Positions 12,001 through 23,582 of a stretch of DNA of 64,000 nt are shown here, piece after piece. Made by a program: the position numbers and the translations under genes. The DNA comes from Manihot esculenta (Eukaryota; Streptophyta; Magnoliopsida; Malpighiales; Euphorbiaceae). Where the stretch lies: positions 14,322,263 to 14,386,262 of the forward strand of contig NC_035169.2 in NCBI RefSeq assembly GCF_001659605.2, given 5' to 3'. A model generated the notes under the pieces. That model did no database searches. It was not told where the DNA came from and saw nothing but the letters and a program-made list of their open reading frames with translations. Position 1 is the stretch's first letter. Each line of letters starts with the position of its first letter.

Positions 12001-12857
12001 CCCAAATTTTGAATGTCAATAAGGGTAAGCCCATGAAAAATAAGGGGAAGCCCAAGTTTAAAGGTGGTAATGGGCCTAAGGGACGAGGCAAGCCTAAACC
12101 GCAAGCCAAGGCAAAAGTTCCTAAGGAAGGAATCTGCTTCCATTGCAAGGAACCAGGGCATTGGAAGAGAAATTGCAAACTCTTTTTGGATGAGTGCAAG
12201 AAGAAGAAGAGTAGTGAGACTACGACTTTAGGTATTTATGTTATAGATATTAATTTATCTATTTCTACTTCATGGGTATTAGATACCGGATGTGGTTCTC
12301 ACATTTGTACAAATGTGCAGGGTCTCAAAAGGAGTAGAAAACTGAAAAAGCGCGATGTGGACCTACGTGTAGGCAATGGAGCAAGAGTTGATGCTTTAGC
12401 TGTAGGGACTTATGAACTTGTTTTGCCCAATGGACTTTTGTTAATTTTGAACAATTGCTTTTATGTTCCTACTTTGAGTAGGAATATTATTTCAGTTTCT
12501 GTTTTGGACGATGAAGGTTTTTCATTTCTTATTAAGAATAAGAAATGCTCCGTTTATAATGAAGATTTGCTTTATTGTATTGCAAATTCTTATTATGGCC
12601 TTTATGTCCTTAATCTAGATGATTCTAGAGACATCAATATCTATAACATAACTTCTAAGAAAACTAAGCCAAATGAGTTAAACCCAACATATTTATGGCA
12701 TTGTCGTCTTAGCCATATAAATGAGAATCGCATATCTAAGCTCCATAAGGATGGTTTATTAGATTCATTTGATTTTAAATCATTTGAAAATTGTGAATCT
12801 TGTTTGCTTGGTAAGATGACGAAGGATCTTTTTACTGGACAAGGTCAAAGGGCCAAT
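9025..12857 (+). pseudogene. Copia element 1 gag, protease and integrase N-terminus, split by a solo LTR
   Basis: Gag starts at ATG 9025. The frame runs to 9280, is broken by the solo LTR at 9281-11629, and resumes after the duplicated TATGT at 11635. The continuation shows a copia gag (UBN2-type), a basic Lys/Pro-rich tract, a CCHC knuckle CFHCKEPGHWKRNCK near 12133-12180, the protease motif WVLDTGCGSH near 12274-12303, and the His-Cys GAG-pre-integrase segment near 12690-12830. It stops at 12858-12860. The catalytic integrase core that should follow is missing. ATG 9025 lies in the target duplication of the upstream solo LTR, whose insertion preserved it by chance. The lineage is not certain; Angela/Tork-like is possible. 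Confidence 0.85.
9281..11629 (+). mobile_element. Tekay-type Ty3 solo LTR 2, inside copia gag
   Basis: 2349 bp, TGTTATACCC...GTCGTTACA, with a perfect 5-bp duplication TATGT (9276-9280 and 11630-11634). TATAAAAG lies at 9597-9604. Palindrome array: about 10133-10375. A hairpin repeat of about 67 bp is present about three times at 10826-11010. Splice-like signals: donor at 9837, acceptor ending 10499, donor at 10572, acceptor ending 11147. It resembles the solo LTR at 30576-32840 more than its neighbour at 6719-9021. Confidence 0.93.
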
Positions 12858-12861
12858 TAAC

Positions 12862-13646
12862 TCCTCCAGAAACTCCACAATGGAATGGTGTTTCTGAAAG
12901 GAGAAATCAAACTTTATTAGATATGGTTCCCTCTATGATGAGTCAAACAAATCTCCCTTTATCATTTTAGGTTTATGCCTTGGAAACAGCTGCATTCATT
13001 TTAAACCGAGTACCATTGAAAGCGGTTGAAAAGACACCATATGAGTTATGGACTGGCAAAATGCCCAGTTTGTCTTTTCTTAAGATTTGGGGTTGTGAGG
13101 CTTATGTGAAACGACCAATTTTAGATAAGTTAGCTCCAAAATCTATCAAGTGCAGTTTTGTAGGGTATCCTAAGGAAACCAAAGCATACTATTTCTATAT
13201 TTCCTCAGAGAAAAAAGTGTTTGTTGCTCAAAATGGTACCTTTTTAGAAAAGGAATTTATCTCTCAGAGATTCAGTGGGGGTACAGTGCGACTTGAGGAA
13301 ACTCAAGCACCACAAGAGAGCATTGAGCCGCCGATAGAACCACTTCCAGAACCACAAACAGTTGTGGAAGCTAAAAGGGTGACACAAGTCCCACGCAGAT
13401 CTGATAGGACACGTCATCAGCCTGAGAGATATGGATTTCTCACGACTGACAGTCGTGAACTTTTGCTCATTGATCAAAATGAGCCTACTACCTATCAAGA
13501 GGCTGTGTCAGGTCCAGATTCTGAGAAATGGCTTTTCGCCATGAAATCTGAAATGCAATCCATGTATGACAATCGAGTTTGGTCATTAATTGATCCCCCT
13601 GAGGGTGTTAAGACCATTGGTTGCAAATGGGTTTTCAAGAAGAAAA
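12862..13646 (+). pseudogene. Copia element 1 integrase C-terminus and RT N-terminus
   Basis: This begins with the end of the integrase core (QWNGVSERR near 12890) and has a stop at about 12969. It then runs openly from 12980 through the integrase C-terminal region, a Pro/Glu-rich linker and the start of copia reverse transcriptase (GCKWVFKKK near 13620-13645). The DDE core upstream has been deleted: the frame joins the pre-integrase end almost directly to its last motif. A second deletion at about 13647 removes roughly 20 residues of RT and shifts the frame. Confidence 0.8.
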
Positions 13647-13649
13647 TAC

Positions 13650-14900
13650 TATGATGAAACCTTTTTGCCAGTTGCAATGCTTAAGTTGGTTAGAATTCTC
13701 ATTGCCATTGCTGCGTACTATGATTACGAGATATGGCAAATGGATGTCAAAATGGCTTTCCTTAATGCAAACTTGCTCGAGGATGTGGACATAACACAAC
13801 CTGAGGGTTTTGTAATCCTTGAGAATTCTGGAAAGATTTGCAAGCTTTAAAGATCCATTTATGAATTGAAGCAAGCCTCTCGGAGCTAGAATCTTCATTT
13901 TGATGAGACAATCAGGGACTTTGGATTCATCAAGAATGAAGATGAACCTTGTGTTTACAAGATGGTTAGTGGGAGTGCGATTGTGTTTCTAGTCCTATAT
14001 GTGGATGACATATTACTCATTGGAAATGATGTGTTAAGATCTATAGGGATAGATCCAAAAAGATAATCGGTCTGAGTCAAAGTACTTATATTGACAAGGT
14101 GCTGAAAAGGTTCAGCATGCAAGATTCCAAAAGAGGATTCTTGCCCATGTCTCATGGTATTCATCTCAGCAAGAATCAATGTCCTATGACATCTGATGAG
14201 CTAGAACGGATGAATAAGATTCCTTATGCTTCTGCTATTGGATCTATCATGTATGCCATGTTTGTACTAGACTAGACGTCTCATATGCCTTGAGCACAAC
14301 AAGCAGATATCAGGCAGATCCCGGTGAAAGTCACTGGACAGCTGTTAAGAATATACTAAAGTACCTTAGAAGGACTAAGGATGCATTCCTAGTTTATGGA
14401 GGTTTGGAAGACGAGCTAGTTGTAAAAGGTTACACAGATACTAGTTTCCAAACCGACATAGATGACTTCAGATCGCAGTCAAGATTTGTATTCACTTTAA
14501 ATAGTAGAACTGTTAGTTGGAAAAGTTCCAAACAGAGCACTGTAGCAGATTCTACAACAGAAGTTGAGTATATAGCAACATCAGATGCAGCTAAAGGGGT
14601 AGTCTGGTTGAAGAAATTCATCACAGAGTTGGGAGTGGTTCCCAGCATTGCAAATCCTATGGACCTTTATTGTGATAACAATGGTGCCATAGCACAGGCA
14701 AAGGAGCCCAGATCTCATCAAAGATCTAAACATATACTGAGGTGATATCACCTTATTCGAGAGATCATTGATAGAGGAGATATCAAAATATGCAAAGTAG
14801 ACACAAATGACAACATTGCAGATCCACTGACCAAGCCTCTCTCACAGGTCAAGCATGATCAGCACACCAGGTCTACAGGTATTAGATATTTGTATGATTA
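13650..14900 (+). pseudogene. Copia element 1 reverse transcriptase and RNase H, decayed
   Basis: RT continues from about 13650 (YDETF) with WQMDVKMAFLN near 13735-13767 and the catalytic YVDDILLIGND near 13998-14030. Stops lie at about 13847-13849 and 13887-13889. A further deletion after the YVDD motif removes part of the thumb. RNase H runs at about 14290-14745 (VSWKSSKQSTVADSTTEVEY), is broken by a TGA at about 14742-14744, and continues in frame to about 14900. The element could not supply its own enzymes. Confidence 0.82.
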
Positions 14901-14910
14901 GGCCTAATGC

Positions 14911-14920
14911 AAGTGGGAGA
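14911..14920 (+). other. Polypurine tract, copia element 1
   Basis: AAGTGGGAGA lies one base before the 3' LTR start TGTTAGTG. This is the usual plant copia arrangement. Confidence 0.8.
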
Positions 14921-16378
14921 TTGTTAGTGTATTTACCCTAGGCCATTATCTTGGACCTTTTTGTATGTCTTTTTTGTTATTAATAAAAGTGGTTTTTACT
15001 ATCATTATTATTTGTTTGCATGTTACATAATAATGATTAACATCCCTGGTTACTTATTATTATGTTCATAATAATAAAATATAACTAGTATGGTTATTGA
15101 TTGATAATCATGAGATGATTATGTGTATGTTGATATAATTCAATAATCATAGATACTTGTTTGAGAACAAAGTATTGGATGGATCCGCACTGAGATCACT
15201 ACATGGGTTATTATCATAAGTGAATCTCAAAGTAGTTATGTCTTAATCCTTTGACTTGAGATTTTCATAGTTTCTAACATAAGAACTGTTATGTTTTGAC
15301 ATAACCAAACATTGTCTTTAATGGGACAATCATAAAGGTTATGATTGAGCATAATAGAAATTATGTAGAGGATATTGAATAATCAAGATAGAATTTGTCA
15401 CTCTCTTTGAAAAAGATATCTTCTGGGCCCCTCGATAAGTGAAACTGAGAAATGCATGGCCGTGCTCAAATGAATTAATAGTATAGTGTGATCAATATCA
15501 TTTGAATTTATCAGTCTACTTAGAGATCGAGAAATCATAAGTTTGAATATTATAAGTTTGACATTGACCATGACTTATGTTCAAACTAGATATCGTGTGA
15601 CAAAGGGATTAATACATGTTCTATTTCATAGGCTTTATTGGACTATTGATCCTCATATTAATTGGGTAGTCATAATGTCTTGCTAGAGGCCGCTTATAAT
15701 TTATGGGCCTTATAGGACTGGGCCTACTGCCAATTAATATGAGTCTATTAGGTCACACATAACAGAACGTTGTTGATGTGTTATATTAATGGGCTAAAAG
15801 CCCGTTAATATAATTAATAATAATAAAGATGTTATTATTATTAATATTAAATATTATTATAAGATAATAATATTTAAAAGATCTGCAGTCTATCTGTAAC
15901 TGTTACAGATAAAAGATTCTTCGGTTTTCCTTATTAAAATAAACTCTCACGTAAGATATTAGAGTATCTGTGAGATTGTGATAGTGGGTTATGCACACAA
16001 CTCTTTTGTGAAAAAAGTGTGGAAAAACTGAAACACTTCAAACGTATATAACTTCTGCTACGAATTGTGGGTGGAGGTTTTTTTTTAGAATTCGTTTTGA
16101 AGCTGCAGATTGAAACACATAGCATATCCATCAGAGAGAGCTAGCTGTAATACCCGGCTAAACCCGGCATCGGAATTCTTACCGTCCGGTGGGATTCAAG
16201 GATGTCAGAGGTTTCCTGCGGGTCGAGTGAAGGTTTTCTAAAATGTTTTAAAGTATTTTAACGGTTTGATTAGGAAATAGTTGAGTTTTAGGGAGAAATG
16301 GCCAAAGGAGTTTCTGTCATGTTCGGCCCCCGAATGTTAAGTTCGGCCGCCGAAAGTGCCCAATGTTCGGCCCCCGAA

Positions 16379-18106
16379 AAGCACATACTAAACCACAAGC
16401 ACACTATCTGACTGTTTATTACATCTGTCATACATATCTCTTCAATTTACATCATGTCCATTACTCTATTACACATGCAATACTGGAGCCAACACTCTGA
16501 TGCTTCTATCTCCCCAGCTAACTCTGTACCTGCACAACTGGGATTAAGGGAAAGGGATGAGCTACTATAGCCCAGTGAGTAGAAATACTGAAAACAGTTC
16601 ATTCATACGCATCTTATATGAATGTGTCACAACTCAAACATTCCACATCTTGGATTAGACATGACCTCAAAACTCCCTCGACGGGCTATTGATGTCGCCT
16701 TGGTCCAATCCTCAGAAACAATGATAATGCAATGCACCATATTCGTGATTCTAATGCAATCACCCTAAGATATATCATGGCATCCATGATGCATGAACTA
16801 TGCTCAAACATTCTGTTATTTTAAGATAAAACATGAAGTTTAGTTCTACTCACCTCGACTCCTCAAGCAGAAACCTGATTGACTCTGCAACTGCTAATCC
16901 TGACGACCTCCCTGAACTGTCGGGTCCAATCCTACACAAACGGACTCGAATGAGGTGTCAAACATACTCTTATCAACTCTTAAACAATCCCCCATAATCC
17001 CTTCTGACCCGCTAAAAACAATCACACAAAGCATGCAAAAGAAGGCTGGACAGAACACATTCGGCGGTAGGTTCGGCGGCCGAATGTCCTGAACAGAGCC
17101 GAAACTCAAGTACCTTCGGCGGCCGAATATCCTCTTTCGGCGGCCGAACCCTTTCGGGGGCTACTTTCGAAGGCCGAAACCCCTAAACAGAGCCGAACCT
17201 CAAGGCACTCAGGGGCAAGCTGTGGCAGTCTAAGCCACCATGCAAGGGGTTCGGCGGCCGAATCCTTCTTCGGCTGCCGAACCTGAGTTCTTCAAGAACT
17301 CAGCTTCTCCCGCAACCTAGCTCCTCCATCTTTTCCTCCTCTCTAAACATGCATAACTCCAAACCTCAACTTACATATACTCAAGTATATGCTCCAAAGG
17401 GGTCCAAAACTACCTATCAACCCCAACAAACAACACTCATAACACATAATCAAACTTCTCCATAAACTCATCAAAACTAACCTAAGCATGCAACTCTACA
17501 TAACTCCCATAACCTCTTTAAACAGCTATTAAAAAACCATTAAAACAAACTTAAAGACTTCCCTTACCTCCTGAAATCAGAAGAGGAACAACCAAACTCA
17601 GCAACTCCTCCTCCAAAGCTTCAAACCCTCACAACTCTTCTTTTCTCTCCAAAACGTTCAAAACCTTTTGCAAATGATCAACCCTCTGCATAGGCTGATT
17701 AAAAACTTGCAGATGAGTCAGGAGAAACGTGGCCTAACCTCTGGTCATGATCTGGAGGTGAACACCTGGCCAAATCACGGACTGAGGAGTGTGCACAGCT
17801 TAACCGACCACCTCAGCTTCGGCTGCCGAAACTACATGCAAAACCATGCAACCTTCGGGGGCCGAACATAACCTTCGGGGGCCGAACATTGGGCACTTTC
17901 GGCGGCCGAACTTAACATTCGGGGGCCGAACATGACAGAAACTCCTTTGGCCATTTCTCCCTAAAACTCAACTATTTCCTAATCAAACCGTTAAAATACT
18001 TTAAAACATTTTAGAAAACCTTCACTCGACCCGCAGGAAACCTCTGACATCCTTGAATCCCACCGGACGGTAAGAATTCTGATGCCGGGTTTAGCTGGGT
18101 ATTACA
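16379..18106 (-). repeat. 3' LTR of the rearranged Tekay-type element (truncated)
   Basis: Reads right to left from TGTAATACCC at 18106. It has the Tekay-family signals on the minus strand: donor at 17567-17566, acceptor ending 16932, an ATG-free block 16931-16854, donor at 16853-16852 and an acceptor near 16541. The palindrome array lies at about 17056-17285. The CCAGG...CCTGG repeat is missing and the second would-be intron is about 0.3 kb instead of 0.5 kb. The LTR is cut before its U5 end. Confidence 0.8.
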
Positions 18107-18596
18107 ATCTACCCCCCTTACAAAAACATTCGTCCTCGAATGTTAAAAACAACAAAGAAACCATCAAGACCTCAACATATTCCTGAATTCCACAGCTTTC
18201 GCTGCGCTACTCTGATCCTTACTCCTCTTTTTCTTTATCTTTTTCTAACTTTCACTTTCTAACTCTCAATAGGTGATACTCAAATCGCTGATCACATCAA
18301 AATAATAATCAACTCTTGTATCAAATCAGCTAGGAGATCATCATGCTTAACTAAACTAATCTCTTGGTGAAACGCTCAGTCTTTAATTCTCAACAGATAC
18401 CAATCTGTACTCTGATCATACCAATCTGTAAATCCACTCAACTTTAATTAGAACAGCTAGTAGATCATTCAATCCTATCTAGGAACACCTGTAACTGCTT
18501 CGTAGTGATCTTGTTAACTGTAAACAGTTATAACAAAATCTCAAGAGTCTATCCTTCGTTTTCCACGACAACACTGGAATGTTCCAGGGTGAGGTA

Positions 18597-18788
18597 CTAA
18601 GTCGGATACACCCTTTCTATACTTTTCTGACTCTTCTGAACTCTCTCTTTCTCTGCAGGTGCCATCCTGTAGGGTAGAAGGAAAGAAATGGTTCCGCGTC
18701 CAGATACCACTCTTATTCCAAACTCTAACTCCTTAACAGATGGAAAACCTGACAGCTCGTCTGGGAAATATCTAGAACTCACTAGCAC
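18597..18788 (-). pseudogene. Short pol relic (protease-RT junction)
   Basis: Contains FPDELSGFP and LPYRMAPAE, the conserved entry to Ty3 reverse transcriptase, seen intact at about 56020-56130 in the complete element. The rest of RT, RNase H and integrase is not recognisable between here and the PPT, so pol has been almost wholly deleted. Confidence 0.75.
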
Positions 18789-19532
18789 TGGGTACTGAGG
18801 TTAATTCCCTGTCCTGACTATTAAACATGCTCCCAAGAGCTAAAACAACCCTCTGATAACCTTTCCTGAATAACTGTGAGCCTATAGGGCTGACATCAAC
18901 TTCTAGGCACCTCTATACTCTGTCCCCCTAAAGGACTACCTTTGATCCATCCTGAACTCTAAACTCTCCTACCTTGTCTCTATGGACACAGGTAGTACTA
19001 TGAGTAGTTAGCCAATCCGCCCTAGAATGACATCACACAGTCAAGTCTAGAACCATAAGGTCAGCTGGATCGCATCTACTCACCTCTATCTCTGTACTGT
19101 ACTGACTGACTGACTCTGCTTCAGATGGATCACACTTAGGTCCATTGACCCAAGAAACACACTCTACGCCCAGAAGTCATCAAACCCATCCTACCAACAG
19201 CTCACAACAACAAGGAAAGTGAAACACTGGGGTCCAACACAAACAGCATACACATCCGAACACTTCCAAGTGAACGTATCTGACGTCACCGTGTATGATG
19301 TGTTATCCCAGACTGATTCTAATCTTTTTCTGAGCTTATTCTTACCTCTTAACGCTTTCTTTCTTACTCTGTTCTATTACTTACTCTTAGTTTTCTATCT
19401 CTTGTTCTGTTTTCTGCTTTTCTTACTCTATCCTTCTTCTTTTTACTCTTACTCTTTCTTGAGAAATCAAAATTCTTCTTTAGTTCACTATCCTTTAACT
19501 ATTAACTCTTCTCTGTCTCTTTACTATCCACT

Positions 19533-20129
19533 CTAAACATCTAACTTTGCTATACTCCCAGAATACGCATAAGAGAACATACCTGGTACTCCTTTGTCAG
19601 ATGTGTCAGCCTCTCCTCCTTGCCTATCAGCTTGAGTTTCTCTATCTGTATCTGCTCCCTGAGACTGAACCAACTGGGACGCAAAAGGACACTCACGCAT
19701 CACATGTCCCTCCTGTCCACACCTGTAACATCCTGTCGTACCAACAAGACAAACTCCCTTATGCAACCTTCCACACCTCAAACATTTTGCTCTGCCTCTA
19801 CCAGAACTTGCACCAACATCATAACCTAGACTCTTATTTTTCTTTGACCGTCTCAAGCCTCTAACCTTTTTCTTACTGGTTCTCCCCCACATCACTCCTT
19901 TCGCGGTAGCTGTACTCCAAGTGGAGGGTTCACTCTCTCCTACACCTGACATTTTAGAATCCTGATTCTGAACATCTTCTTCATTCATATTCACCTGTAT
20001 ACCTATATCTCTTCTCTGCACATCTACTTCTATCTCTCTCTGATCTCCTGATGCTCTTGCTAAAATCATTCCTTTCCTACTTTCATCAAAAGATCCCTCA
20101 GACGGATCTGATTCCATAGAACTACTCAT
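19533..20129 (-). pseudogene. Gag C-terminal part with zinc knuckle, Tekay type
   Basis: Starting at ATG 20129 (MSSSMESDPSEG) the frame has an acidic N-terminus, a basic Arg/Lys tract and a double knuckle-like segment (CLRCGRLHKGVC, then CYRCGQEGHVMREC). The same paired arrangement occurs in gag of the intact element near 55184-55283. The central capsid domain is missing between the acidic N-terminus and the knuckle, so the protein is deletion-derived. An upstream in-frame extension to 20237 has several Met codons but looks like leader. Confidence 0.7.
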
Positions 20130-20430
20130 CTTAGCTCTCCTGAAGAACAACACACAAGAAACAAACATTAGCACACACATAGAGTTCATATGAAAACACA
20201 TGAACCTACAAACTGTATACATGCATACACAGTACAATATTTATGCACAGGCATATATTCATGGCATATCACATCATCCTCAAACAAAACTTAACTTTCT
20301 TATCCTAGTGGACATGAGTTTACTTATTGTGCTTGCCTTCCTAGAACATCTAAACCAACCTCTTTCCGATGTGGGATATCTCTAATCCTTGAACAAAAAT
20401 GCTCAACACACCGTACTTAAGAGGCCCTAT

Positions 20431-20442
20431 GCTCTGATACCA
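20431..20442 (-). other. Primer binding site of the rearranged Tekay-type element
   Basis: On the minus strand TGGTATCAGAGC follows the LTR end with a GA spacer. It is of tRNA-Met type. Confidence 0.85.
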
Positions 20443-20444
20443 TC

Positions 20445-21045
20445 TGTAACAGCCCGGAAACCGGTACCCTCTTTGTAACGGCCCAAACTGCTCGGCGCTA
20501 GGACTCAGGTCGGCTTAAGGCCGCCAGAACCCGTAGCAAGCCTAAACTACACTCCAAATATCCCATACATGATCCGACTGGACTACCAGCTGACACACTT
20601 TTTCTGTAAAAATACCAGACTTAACCTTAAAACCATCAGACATCTCAATCTGAAATAGCCCCTAGGGCTATCTATACTACACCAGTGATACTCTACCAAG
20701 TAACCTCCATGCACTATGCGCTGTGTCATAGAACCCACTCTGTAAGGGTCAGCATATCATAAGTTAACTTGGCTACCATAGAGTCACAGGAATCAAACCT
20801 GGTCTTCTCTATTGGCCTCTCTATGGATCACAGGACTCAATCTGAGATGTCTGATGGTTTTAAGGTTAAGTCTGGTATTTTTACAGAAAAAGTGTGTCAG
20901 CTGGTAGTCCAGTCGGATCATGTATGGGATATTTGGAGTGTAGTTTAGGCTTGCTACGGGTTCTGGCGGCCTTAAGCCGACCTGAGTCCTAGCGCCGAGC
21001 AGTTTGGGCCGTTACAAAGAGGGTACCGATTTCCGGGCTGTTACA
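20445..21045. repeat. LTR-end palindrome, 203-bp arms
   Basis: 20445-20647 and 20843-21045 are inverted copies with one mismatch seen, separated by 195 bp without a recognisable gene. Each arm ends in TGTTACA and contains a second GTTACA about 29 bp inside, so this LTR terminus carries an extra 29-bp extension compared with other Tekay LTRs here. Confidence 0.85.
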
Positions 21046-21267
21046 CTAGCACTCTCTGATGGATAAGAGACGTTTGTGTGGATACCATAGCGCATGTTCG
21101 TTGAAAAAGCAGCACCTTGAGTCCGGGATTGTATCTTCTCGTCGAGTCTAACAGGTTAGTAGCTTATCCTTCCTTTCGAATTAAACGAAGTACACTGATT
21201 CCGGGAAGGAAATCAGAGATTTTATTTTTTCCGCTGCATGTTTGGGTTGCAGTAAATCTCTGAAACA

Positions 21268-21644
21268 TAGTCAACTGCAAGAAAAATATATTGATTTCTA
21301 AGACCCATAAAATCTATGCCCCATACATCAAAAATTTCAATTACTAGTATAGGTGCAAAGGGCATTTGGTTTTGGTATCCTAGGTTACCTGTCCTTTGAC
21401 AATTGGAACATGCCTTACAAAACATATAAGAGTCTTTGAATATATTAGGCAAGTAGAGTCCATATTCTAGCACCTTCCTTGCTGTCCTCTTTGGTCCGAA
21501 GTGCCCTCCACAAGCTTCTGAGTGGTAGAAATGAAGAATAGAATCCATTTCACTTTCTGGGAAACATCTCCTTACTATTTGGTTAGCACAAATTTTCCAT
21601 AAGTACGGCTCATCCCAAACGTGCTGTTGCGCATCATGCTTCAA
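21268..21644 (-). pseudogene. Athila-type integrase N-terminal fragment
   Basis: The frame carries the zinc-binding HHCC part (CRTC-like CKACSNCQRTG near 21380-21430, preceded by HFYHSEACGGHFG) and the first catalytic-domain strand (DVWGIDFMG). It ends at FLAVDYVS, where copia element 1 inserted. The remaining integrase is not found left of the copia element and has been lost. Confidence 0.8.
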
Positions 21645-21653
21645 TTTCTCTTT

Positions 21654-22260
21654 TCAGTTTCTTGAAATTCCTGCTGAAAAACTTTTGGTCACCATATAGT
21701 TTACCAAATCCGCGTACCAAGAGCTTGTCACCTGCACAGAAAATAATTGTTCGTCAAGAAATTCATCTTGTAAAAGGAATTCATCTTGGGGTTGAAATAA
21801 ACAACTGAGGTGATCAGCCACCAAGTTTTCTGATCCCTTTTTATCCTTAATTTCAAGGTCAAATTTCTGCAATAATAAAATCCAATAAATTAGTCGCGGT
21901 TTCGCTTCTTTCTTCTTTAAAAGATATTTCAACGCTACATGGTCAGAAAACACAATTACTTTAGTACCCAACAAATATGATCTAAATCCTTCTAAGGTAA
22001 AGACAATTGCTAAAAATTCTTTTTCAATGGTGGTATATTTTCTTTGGGCTTTATCTAAAGTTCTAAATGCATAACATATTACATGGGGTTTTTTTATCAA
22101 TTTGTTGACCAAGAACGGCTACTAAAGCATAATTACTTGCGTCACACATTATTTCAAATGGATAGCTCCAATTTGGTACTTGCATAATGGGAGCACTAAC
22201 TAGCTTTTGTTTAAGAGTATCAAAGACTTCTCTACACTCATTATCAAAATTAAATGGCAC
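21654..22260 (-). pseudogene. Athila-type RNase H region, broken
   Basis: Two overlapping frames: 22063-22260 with the start of the domain ([16 protein letters not shown]), then 21654-22112 with [21 protein letters not shown] and the ENLVADHLS end. A frameshift near 22090-22110 separates them. Ty3 RNase H, belonging to the same element as the adjacent integrase and RT pieces. Confidence 0.8.
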
Positions 22261-22266
22261 ATCCTT

Positions 22267-23118
22267 TTACAAAAGTTTGCACAATGGATGAGCAATCCTT
22301 GAGAAGTTTTTGATAAACCTCCTGTAAAATCCTATATGACTAAGGAAAGATCTAATATCTCGTACACACATAGGATATGGTAAAGCCTTAATTACATCAA
22401 CCTTGGCCTTATGGACCTCAATTCCTCGTTTAGAGACTATATGTCCTAAAATTAAGCCTTGATCCACCATGAAGTGGCATTTTTCATAAGTCAAGACTAA
22501 ATTAGACTCTAAACATCATTTTAAAATGTGTGTGAGATTGATTAGACATTCATCAAATAAATTACCATAAATCGTAAAGTCGTCCATGAATACCTCAATT
22601 ATCTTCTCAATAAATTTTCTAAATATACTGACCATACATCTTTGGAAAGTTGCTGGTGCATTGCAAAGCCCAAAAGGCATCCTTCTATAGGCAAAAGTGT
22701 CGAATCGACATGTGAAAGTCGTCTTCTCTTGGTATCTGGTAAAAATCTGAAAAGCTATCCAAACAGCAAAAGTGAGATTTTCCTGCCAATCTTTCTAACA
22801 TTTAATCAATAAAAGGTAAAGGAAAATGATCCTTCCTAGTCACTGAATTCAACTTGCCATTGTCTATACAAACCCTCCATCCGTTTTGAACACGAGTGGA
22901 ACCAATTCTTCTTCTGAGTTGGTTATTACTGTTATTTCTATCTTCTTTGGCATGACTTGGACTGGACTTACCCATCTGCTGTCTGAAATTAGATATATTA
23001 TTCCTGCATCAAGCAATTTTAGTACATCCTTTTTTACAACTTCTATCATAGGTGGGTTCAATCTTCTTTGTGCTTTCCTTTTTGGCTTACTATCCTCTTC
23101 AAGGAGGATCTTGTACAT
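22267..23118 (-). pseudogene. Athila-type reverse transcriptase, broken
   Basis: 23118-22864 holds the RT entry (NPPMIEVVKKDVLKLLDAGI). 22494-22267 holds the region after the catalytic site (GHIVSKRGIEVHKAKVDVI, FYRRFIKNFSRIAHPL). The middle, about 22500-22860, shows RT-like sequence with stops and frameshifts. Not functional. Confidence 0.8.
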
Positions 23119-23582
23119 GCATGTAGAGGGGCTTAATCCCTTAAGATCTGCGATTGTCCACCCAACTGTTGCCTTATACTGCTTCAGTACCTGAACAAGC
23201 TTATCTTCCTCACCTTTACTCAGTTTATTAGAGACTACGATCGGAAGGGTGTTTTCTTTTCCTAGGAAGATATACTTTAGGTGCGTAGGAAGAGCCTTTA
23301 GCTCAATCTTCGTTGCCTGAAGAATTGAAGGGAGAAGTTTGTGGTGAAATTTGGGTATTGAAAGTAAATTAGAGGTACTTACCTTCTAGTCTGGTGTATC
23401 CAACAAGCGGATGGTCTCTATGATCTCTTCATCGAACTGGGTTGTGCACTCGTCAAGACAAGCCTCCAACTTGTCTTCCTTGCTTAGTTCAAATGCTTCT
23501 TAAGCAAGAGGGTCGATTACATCTATGCTGCAAAGAGAAAAGTTTTCATCAGGATACATCATTACATCATAGACCATAAACT

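Larger units (their letters stand above)
16146..21045 (-). mobile_element. Rearranged Tekay-type element with swapped, inverted ends
   Basis: 4.9 kb flanked by a perfect 5-bp duplication CTAGC (16141-16145 and 21046-21050). The internal region is on the minus strand: PBS at 20431-20442, gag at 19533-20129, pol scrap at 18597-18788, PPT just right of 18106. Each outer end carries the wrong LTR terminus inverted. The left end (16146-16378) is an LTR start matching 17874-18106 in reverse. The right end (20843-21045) is an LTR end matching 20445-20647 in reverse. The arms of 233 and 203 bp have one or two mismatches each. It lacks most of pol and is non-autonomous. Confidence 0.85.
14922..21267 (+). 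repeat. 3' LTR of copia element 1, interrupted
   Basis: The LTR occupies 14922-16145 and 21051-21267, about 1441 bp in all. It is split by the element at 16146-21045. It starts TGTTAGTG and ends in ACA after a 7-bp deletion relative to the 5' LTR end. TAGTC follows as the presumed right copy of the target duplication; the left copy has been lost. The LTR joins Athila integrase sequence at 21268, showing that the copia element inserted into that element. Confidence 0.85.

Noticed and set aside
19219..19536. Hydrophobic plus-strand ORF resembling a membrane protein
   Set aside because: It is a pyrimidine-rich tract rich in Leu/Phe/Ser codons within the deleted internal region of a minus-strand element, with no conserved motif.
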